Below are positions 8,605-12,160 of a stretch of 12,160 nucleotides of DNA, piece after piece; the stretch's first letter is position 1; each line of letters begins with the position of its first letter. The stretch covers positions 1 to 12,160 of the forward strand of contig SIAZ01000099.1 in NCBI GenBank assembly GCA_009695405.1, given 5' to 3'. The position numbers and the translations under genes were made by a program. The notes under the pieces were generated by a model that did not search any database, was not told where the DNA came from, and saw only the letters and a program-made list of their open reading frames with translations. This DNA is from Pedosphaera sp. (GTDB taxonomy: Bacteria > Verrucomicrobiota > Verrucomicrobiia > Limisphaerales > UBA9464).

Positions 8605-9264
8605 GATTGTCAGAATGTCTGGGGCATCCGGCCCAAGAACCGAGAGCAGCATTTCGCCTTCGATGCACTTCTCGACGAGCGAGTGAAACTGGTCACGCTT
8701 ATGGGCAAGGCCGGCACCGGCAAGACGCTACTATCCCTAGCCGCCGGCCTAAAGCGGACGGTTAATGATCGGGAATTCCGTAGGCTGGTGGTGGCGCGTC
8801 CCACTGTCTCTATGGGCAAAGAGCTAGGCTTCTTACCCAGATCACTCGACGAAAAACTCGCTCCTTGGATGCAGCCCATCCATGATGCTTTGGGAATGTT
8901 AGGCGACCTGAACATGGGCCATGAGCATCGTCGGACCGCCGACATGCTCCGGAGTGGAACCATCGTAGTGGAGGCCCTGAGCTATATCCGCGGTCGCAGT
9001 ATCGCCCACCAGTTTATGATCGTGGACGAGTCCCAGAATCTCACGCCGCTCGAGGCCAAGACCATCCTTACCCGGGTGAGGCAGGGGACTAAGATTATTC
9101 TGACGTGCGACCCCTATCAGATTGATAATCCTTACGTCGATGCGGCTTCGAACGGTTTCAACTACATTATCAGTCGTTTCAAGGAACAGGCCTTGGCGGC
9201 CCACGTAGAACTCCAGAGGGGCGAACGTAGTGATCTGGCTCAACTCGCGGCCAACATTCTTTGA
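8605..9264 (+). CDS. phoH: PhoH family ATPase domain, C-terminal part downstream of the TAG
   Basis: This is the ATPase half of the PIN-PhoH protein, in the same frame as the 7843 gene. The conserved entry motif VWGIRPKNREQ is encoded at about 8617-8649. Walker A (GKAGTGKT) lies at 8704-8727 and Walker B (MIVDESQN) near 9016-9039. Further family motifs are VVARPTVSMGKELGFLPRS, YIRGRS and ILTCDPYQID. The C-terminus (VELQRGERSDLAQLAANIL) is complete and ends in TGA. If this part is translated separately, the first usable start is GTG at 8683, then ATG at 8701. Either would remove the WGIRPKNREQ motif, so an independent gene would lack a conserved piece. The domain therefore looks like one half of a single gene split by the TAG. 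The family hydrolyses ATP and acts on RNA. Recognition is very secure; whether it is expressed is open. Confidence 0.88.
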   Translation, partial: DCQNVWGIRPKNREQHFAFDALLDERVKLVTLMGKAGTGKTLLSLAAGLKRTVNDREFRRLVVARPTVSMGKELGFLPRSLDEKLAPWMQPIHDALGMLGDLNMGHEHRRTADMLRSGTIVVEALSYIRGRSIAHQFMIVDESQNLTPLEAKTILTRVRQGTKIILTCDPYQIDNPYVDAASNGFNYIISRFKEQALAAHVELQRGERSDLAQLAANIL

Positions 9265-9583
9265 TGATTTGTCGACACCGGTCAGAAATGAAATGTGTTG
9301 AATTCGATCGGGGTATCGGCCCAATTGAGTTTTTTCTGATGTATTCGAAGAGGCATCTATGACCCACCTCAGAAGTTTCAGGATGGACTTTCGAATGGCG
9401 TCATTGATATCGCCCCCGAATAAATATTAGTGCCTGAACAATTGCCTTTCGGAGTCGAAATCAAACGTTCGACAGCGATATCGGCGATAGAGTGAAGTTC
9501 AGTTGAATCGGTCGTTGCGGAAACCGGAGGGCGAAGACTGTTCCCCTGAGGGCAACTGCCTTTGGAACAGAGAAAATGGTAGA
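9265..9583. other. Intergenic region between converging phoH and MFS genes
   Basis: The two flanking genes converge on this 319-base stretch. I find no supported gene. A 24-codon frame at 9288-9362 on the plus strand has no recognisable similarity or ribosome site. The only structure of note is the branched hairpin at 9538-9570, listed separately. No classical T-tract terminator is visible for either gene. Confidence 0.45.
9538..9570 (-). terminator. Branched hairpin just beyond the MFS stop codon (possible transcript end)
   Basis: CTGTTCC (9538-9544) pairs perfectly with GGAACAG (9564-9570), and inside the loop GGCA-AC-TGCC (9551-9560) forms a second stem. It begins 14 bases past the stop of the minus-strand MFS gene. 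No T-run follows on either strand, so it is not a standard intrinsic terminator. It could protect the mRNA 3' end or assist Rho-dependent termination, or it could be chance. Confidence 0.3.
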
Positions 9584-10864
9584 TTACTCGAGGAAATCGA
9601 GATCCTTACCATACGTCTCTTCCATTCCCCAGAGGGCGTAGAAGGCTGCGGCGAAGCAAACAACTCCAATGACACCAGCGGCCTGAGGGGCAGATAGCCA
9701 TGGATGGTCTTTAGGGCCTGTCAACCGAGTGAAGCTCAGGGTTAGTAGGATGAGTGACCCCCGAGCGAAGTTGGGGACGGTGGTGGCAACGGTCGCTCGC
9801 AGATTCGTTCCAAACTGCTCGGCAGCAATCGTCACAAAGATGGCCCAGTAACCCATGCCAAGACCGAGTAGGAAGATAAGTCCATAGAAAGTAGATGCAG
9901 TCCATCCAGTAGTCCCGAGTAAATACATACCAACGCAAAGAGCACTAAAAACCAAAAAGGCAAAGACCGTCTTACGCCGTGACTGAATTAACTGACTACC
10001 AAAACCACTGCCGAGGTCTCCAAAAGTAAGACCGAGATAGAACAAAGCTACCGCGCGACTTGAAAGAATGGATCCATCAACCTGCATTGCAGGAGCAAAG
10101 TGTGATCCAGTGCGTTGGATCAAAATTCCAATCGTGTACCAAGTAGGTAAGCCAATTAAAATACAGCGCAGGTAACGGGCACGGCGATTGCGGTTTGTGA
10201 AGAGGGCCAAGAAGTTTCCTCGAGATACCGCCCCGCCGCTTTGGGTTGCCTTCGCGTGTTGAAACATACCTGACTCATGAACTCCGACCCGTAGGGCAAG
10301 AAGGGCGAGTCCAAGGCCACCACCGATGAAAAAATTGGTTCGCCACGTAACTAATTCCGCCATAAGCCCCGCGACGACCGCTCCGAAGACACCGACAGTT
10401 GCAACGAGTGCCGTGCCGTAACCGCGTCGCTCCTTTGAGAGAGATTCCGAGACGAGGGCAATACATCCACCGAGTTCGCCCGCTAAGCCAAGCCCAGCGA
10501 TGAAACGGAAGGCTGCGTACGTTTCAAAGTTCTGGGCAAAACCATTAGCAATGTTCGCCAGCGAATACAGGAGGATCGAGCCAAACAGCGCGGTTAGCCG
10601 TCCTATTTTATCGCCCAATATCCCAAAAAAGATTCCTCCGAGGAGCATGCCGGCCATTTGCCATGACATTAGATCATGGTACCACTGTCCTCCCTTAATT
10701 AGATGTTCAAGTCCCAGTTCTCTGAGGCTCTGCTCACGAACCGTCATGAAAAGGGTAAGATCGTAAATATCAACAAAGTATCCGAGCGCACCAACAATCA
10801 CCGCAGGGTGTAAAAGATCCATCCAGAGAGGACGTGGCTGGGCAAAATTTGGAGGAGTGCTCAT
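9584..10864 (-). CDS. MFS transporter, metabolite:H+ symporter-like
   Basis: This 426-residue protein has about 12 hydrophobic segments, in two groups of six separated by a polar loop (about 197-232). It shows major facilitator signatures: GYFVDIYDLTLF in helix 1, with acidic D32 and D35 comparable to the DGxD motif of the aromatic acid:H+ symporter group; motif A, GDKIGRLTAL (84-93), between helices 2 and 3; RFIAGLGLAGELGG (120-133) in helix 4; and AEQFGTNLRATV (348-359) in the C-terminal half. It should be an inner-membrane secondary transporter for a small organic acid, sugar or similar solute driven by H+. The substrate cannot be read from sequence. The ATG start lacks a Shine-Dalgarno motif. 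It appears monocistronic, with nothing on the same strand within 190 bases upstream except a degraded tail. Confidence 0.93.
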   Translation of the reverse strand: MSTPPNFAQPRPLWMDLLHPAVIVGALGYFVDIYDLTLFMTVREQSLRELGLEHLIKGGQWYHDLMSWQMAGMLLGGIFFGILGDKIGRLTALFGSILLYSLANIANGFAQNFETYAAFRFIAGLGLAGELGGCIALVSESLSKERRGYGTALVATVGVFGAVVAGLMAELVTWRTNFFIGGGLGLALLALRVGVHESGMFQHAKATQSGGAVSRGNFLALFTNRNRRARYLRCILIGLPTWYTIGILIQRTGSHFAPAMQVDGSILSSRAVALFYLGLTFGDLGSGFGSQLIQSRRKTVFAFLVFSALCVGMYLLGTTGWTASTFYGLIFLLGLGMGYWAIFVTIAAEQFGTNLRATVATTVPNFARGSLILLTLSFTRLTGPKDHPWLSAPQAAGVIGVVCFAAAFYALWGMEETYGKDLDFLE

Positions 10865-10959
10865 AAAGGCAGCGTCGATCGTTTGGATCGTAAAGACTTA
10901 ACCCCGAAAGGCGAGTCAGCATTGGGACCGAGCTAGTGCCTTCATCATCAAGGCGGCAT

Positions 10960-11011
10960 TAAGCTCAGTCTCATCAATTCGGGCGTGGTCATTGTTCGGG
11001 ATTTGAGCTTA
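10960..11011. repeat. 8-bp inverted repeat with wide loop upstream of the MFS gene
   Basis: TAAGCTCA (10960-10967) and TGAGCTTA (11004-11011) are perfect inverted copies separated by 36 bases, about 95 bases upstream of the MFS start. It could be an operator pair or a chance palindrome. A nearby shorter one, CGATC-GTTTG-GATCG at 10876-10890, sits just before the MFS start. Neither matches a regulator site that I recognise. Confidence 0.25.
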
Positions 11012-11055
11012 GGATTTTATTAGGAGAGTTGACCTGTAATGAGTCGCAGGCCCCT

Positions 11056-11157
11056 CTAGAGGTTGAACTCATTCTCTTCGGTCCAGTCTTTGGAAATACT
11101 CGCTTCGCGCTTGGGATAGCCTTTGGGCGAGGCTTGATTGAAGACTCGAGCGTCAAC
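11056..11157 (-). pseudogene. Orphan coding tail (33 codons) of an unidentified gene
   Basis: On the minus strand, 33 codons ending in TAG at 11056 read like a real protein C-terminus: VDARVFNQASPK, then GYPKREASISKDWTEENEFN and a final L. The upstream frame is closed by a TAG at about 11161-11163, and there is no start codon. The first 12 codons coincide with the 37-bp direct repeat. I do not recognise the family. It is probably the remnant 3' end of a gene lost when mobile elements rearranged this region, but it could be a chance frame. Confidence 0.35.
11121..11157. repeat. 37-bp perfect direct repeat, copy 1
   Basis: Every base from 11121 to 11157 is repeated at 11191-11227. The unit begins CTTTGGGCGAGG and ends CGAGCGTCAAC. 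The period is 70 bases, leaving a unique 33-base interval. There is no third copy one period upstream or downstream. Confidence 0.9.
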
Positions 11158-11190
11158 ATACTACCAGCGACCTGCCGGACAGTGTGCTAG

Positions 11191-11227
11191 CTTTGGGCGA
11201 GGCTTGATTGAAGACTCGAGCGTCAAC
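11191..11227. repeat. 37-bp perfect direct repeat, copy 2, abutting the IS66 remnant
   Basis: This copy is identical to 11121-11157. Its last bases (GTCAAC, 11222-11227) run into the proposed right end of the IS66-type remnant. Because the 70-base offset is not a multiple of three, the two copies cannot be read in one continuous protein frame. Confidence 0.9.
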
Positions 11228-11240
11228 TGTGCGCCCAACC

Positions 11241-11837
11241 CTATGACTCCCTAGTGAGCGAAAGTAGGACATTCTGCGGTCGAAGGCGGGGGAGAAAGGT
11301 CGACCAACCGGATCTGGCTTTCGCCGGCTTCCAGTTCCAAGGCAGGAGTTCAGCAAGGGTAGGTTTCGTTGCATCTGGAATACGCAGCAACATATACGTC
11401 AACCCTGCCTGAGGTTGGCGCGAAAACTTGGAGGGAGAACCCTCGACATTGACCAACATGGACAGCATCATCAACGGATCTCCGATGAGAACCCGACGTA
11501 AGTTCGACCCAACCTTTAAGCTGGAGTCGGTATAAGAATTGGAAAACCAGTGGCAAATCAGTCGTCGTGGTTGCCAAAGCGCAGTGCACGGGAACGAAGT
11601 CTGGACTGTTTTGGGAGTCGATGGAATGGGTTGGTGCGTTTGCTGTGTTAGATGAGTGATTCGTAGCCGGCGATAAATCGAAAGAGGATGAACACCCAGT
11701 CTCGCGACAATCTCAGCTTTCGAGAGTTCCGAGGTTTTAAATTCAGCAATCAGAGTATGGATTTCGGCAAGACCATGCCGCTTCCGAGACGGTTTAATTG
11801 AGTTTATCCGCTCAGGTTATACCCACGGAAGACGCAT
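11241..11837 (-). pseudogene. Fused IS66 tnpA / tnpC remnant
   Basis: An ATG at 11837, about 30 bases inside the GTAAGCG end where IS66 tnpA normally begins, is followed after six codons by TAA (11819-11817). The same frame then stays open for 191 codons to TAG at 11241-11243. The first part contains a helix-turn-helix like IS66 TnpA (LIAEFKTSELSKAEIVARLG, then YRRL). The last part (MLLRIPDATKPTLAELLPWN, then WKPAKA) resembles the TnpC C-terminus. No ATG, GTG or TTG occurs in frame between the TAA and 11474. The join looks like an in-frame internal deletion. It is not a working transposase. Confidence 0.5.
11485..11581 (+). pseudogene. Possible IS3-family orfA fragment, broken
   Basis: On the plus strand an ATG at 11485 opens MRTRRKFDPTFKLESV, very like the start of IS3-family OrfA proteins. 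TAA follows at 11533-11535. After a shift to the next frame, 11552-11581 reads GKSVVVVAKA, which fits the following GKSVxxVAKEL-type segment of the same helix-turn-helix. It lies antisense to the open IS66-derived frame, so either a scrap of IS3 DNA sits inside the IS66 remnant or the similarity is chance. Only about 26 residues support it. Confidence 0.35.
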
Positions 11838-11957
11838 TGGGAACTAGAGGGATTGGGCGTCCGCTTACTTATGAACACTCTTTTCTGCAGAGACCGAACT
11901 GGGAATGAATGTCTTTGATTATTTGCGGAACTTAGGAGGCTCTGCGTTCGGAAGGGT

Positions 11958-11987
11958 AAAAACAAAAACCGCGATTTCTCGCGGTTT
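11958..11987 (-). terminator. Strong intrinsic terminator for minus-strand transcription
   Basis: The 9-bp perfect stem AAACCGCGA (11966-11974) / TCGCGGTTT (11979-11987) closes a four-base loop. On the minus strand the loop is GAAA, a stable tetraloop, and the hairpin runs into TTTTTGTTTTTA (toward 11958). On the plus strand only TTTATATTT follows. It lies 8 bases after the stop of the minus-strand tail at 11996, so it probably once ended, or still ends, a transcript entering from the right edge. Confidence 0.75.
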
Positions 11988-11995
11988 ATATTTCG

Positions 11996-12124
11996 CTAAA
12001 TTATTTTGATTACCCATTCACTTAAATCGTATCCCTCTCTTATCCGCCTTTTCGGTTCAACGTCTTTCCCACTGTGTGGGCCTGCTTCGATAAAACGGAC
12101 AGAGAAAAGGGAGTTATTGGTTAG
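11996..12124 (-). pseudogene. Orphan coding tail (42 codons) next to the terminator
   Basis: The minus-strand frame from 12124 to a TAG at 11996 encodes 42 residues, including FIEAGPHSGKDVEPKRRIRE and then GYDLSEWVIKII. The composition looks protein-like. The frame is closed upstream by TAA (12125-12127) and has no ATG, GTG or TTG, so no intact gene is present in the window. The stop lies only 8 bases from a strong terminator, as for a genuine gene end. It may be the decayed or frameshifted 3' end of a gene lying to the right. I do not recognise the family. Confidence 0.35.
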
Positions 12125-12160
12125 TTATTTTTGAGTTCGAACTGAGCGGGTGAAAGGCCT

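Larger units (their letters stand above)
11222..11868 (-). mobile_element. IS66-family remnant, internally deleted
   Basis: On the minus strand the element starts with GTAAGCGGACGCCCAATCC (11868 to 11850), and GTAAGCG is the typical IS66 tip. At the other end the plus strand reads GTCAACTGTGCGCCCAACCC (11222-11241), an imperfect inverted copy sharing CGCCCAA-CC. Between them lie a TnpA-like helix-turn-helix segment and a stretch resembling the C-terminus of the IS66 DDE transposase (TnpC). TnpB and most of TnpC are missing: about 650 bp remain of an element usually near 2.5 kb. No matching 8-bp target duplication is visible at the flanks. Mobility on its own is excluded. The left end is fairly secure, the right end less so. 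Confidence 0.55.

Noticed and set aside
8899..9324. 141-codon minus-strand frame opposite the PhoH ATPase domain
   Set aside because: The plus strand encodes the conserved Walker-motif protein over most of this stretch. The antisense frame is a by-product of its codon composition.
9288..9362. 24-codon plus-strand frame MKCVEFDRGIGPIEFFLMYS
   Set aside because: Too short, with no ribosome site, no recognisable similarity and no neighbouring gene to support it.
9265..9583. tRNA or small RNA gene between phoH and the MFS gene
   Set aside because: I found no cloverleaf-like arrangement, no conserved T-loop sequence and no promoter-terminator pair.
11121..11227. Two-repeat CRISPR array
   Set aside because: Only two copies, no cas genes in the window, no degenerate third repeat, and the second copy merges into an IS66-type end. 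I keep it as a repeat pair and not as a CRISPR feature.

Overview
The window looks like chromosomal DNA from a Verrucomicrobiota or Planctomycetota bacterium. This is an inference from gene content. The left 7.5 kb is a three-gene minus-strand operon made of families typical of those phyla: a Tat-type DUF1501 protein, a DUF1549/DUF1553 protein with haem-type cysteine motifs, and a planctomycete-type cytochrome c fused to a seven-bladed WD40 domain and pre-peptidase-like domains. None of the five main genes has a recognisable Shine-Dalgarno sequence.

Layout. Positions 1-268 are non-coding and hold a likely terminator for the operon. Positions 269-7498 are the operon, read right to left as DUF1501, then DUF1549/1553, then cytochrome/WD40, with gaps of 30 and 6 bases. 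Positions 7499-7842 are a divergent intergenic region. Positions 7843-9264 (plus strand) encode a PIN-PhoH (PhoH2/YlaK-like) RNase/ATPase cut in two by one in-frame TAG at 8602-8604. Positions 9265-9583 are non-coding with a branched hairpin. Positions 9584-10864 (minus) encode a 12-helix MFS transporter. Positions 10865 to the right edge are a gene graveyard: a short orphan coding tail, a perfect 37-bp direct repeat, a deletion-derived IS66-family remnant, a possible IS3-family orfA scrap on the opposite strand, and another orphan tail that ends at a good minus-strand terminator.

How the genes work together. The three operon products all carry export signals and co-occur in planctomycete/verrucomicrobial genomes, so they probably act together outside the cytoplasm, possibly in electron transfer or polymer turnover. 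Their biochemical role is not established. The PhoH protein (RNA metabolism) and the MFS importer are separate units. The items most worth a second look are the lone amber codon in an otherwise intact phoH frame, the 191-codon start-less open frame inside the IS66 remnant, and the 37-bp repeat pair beside it.
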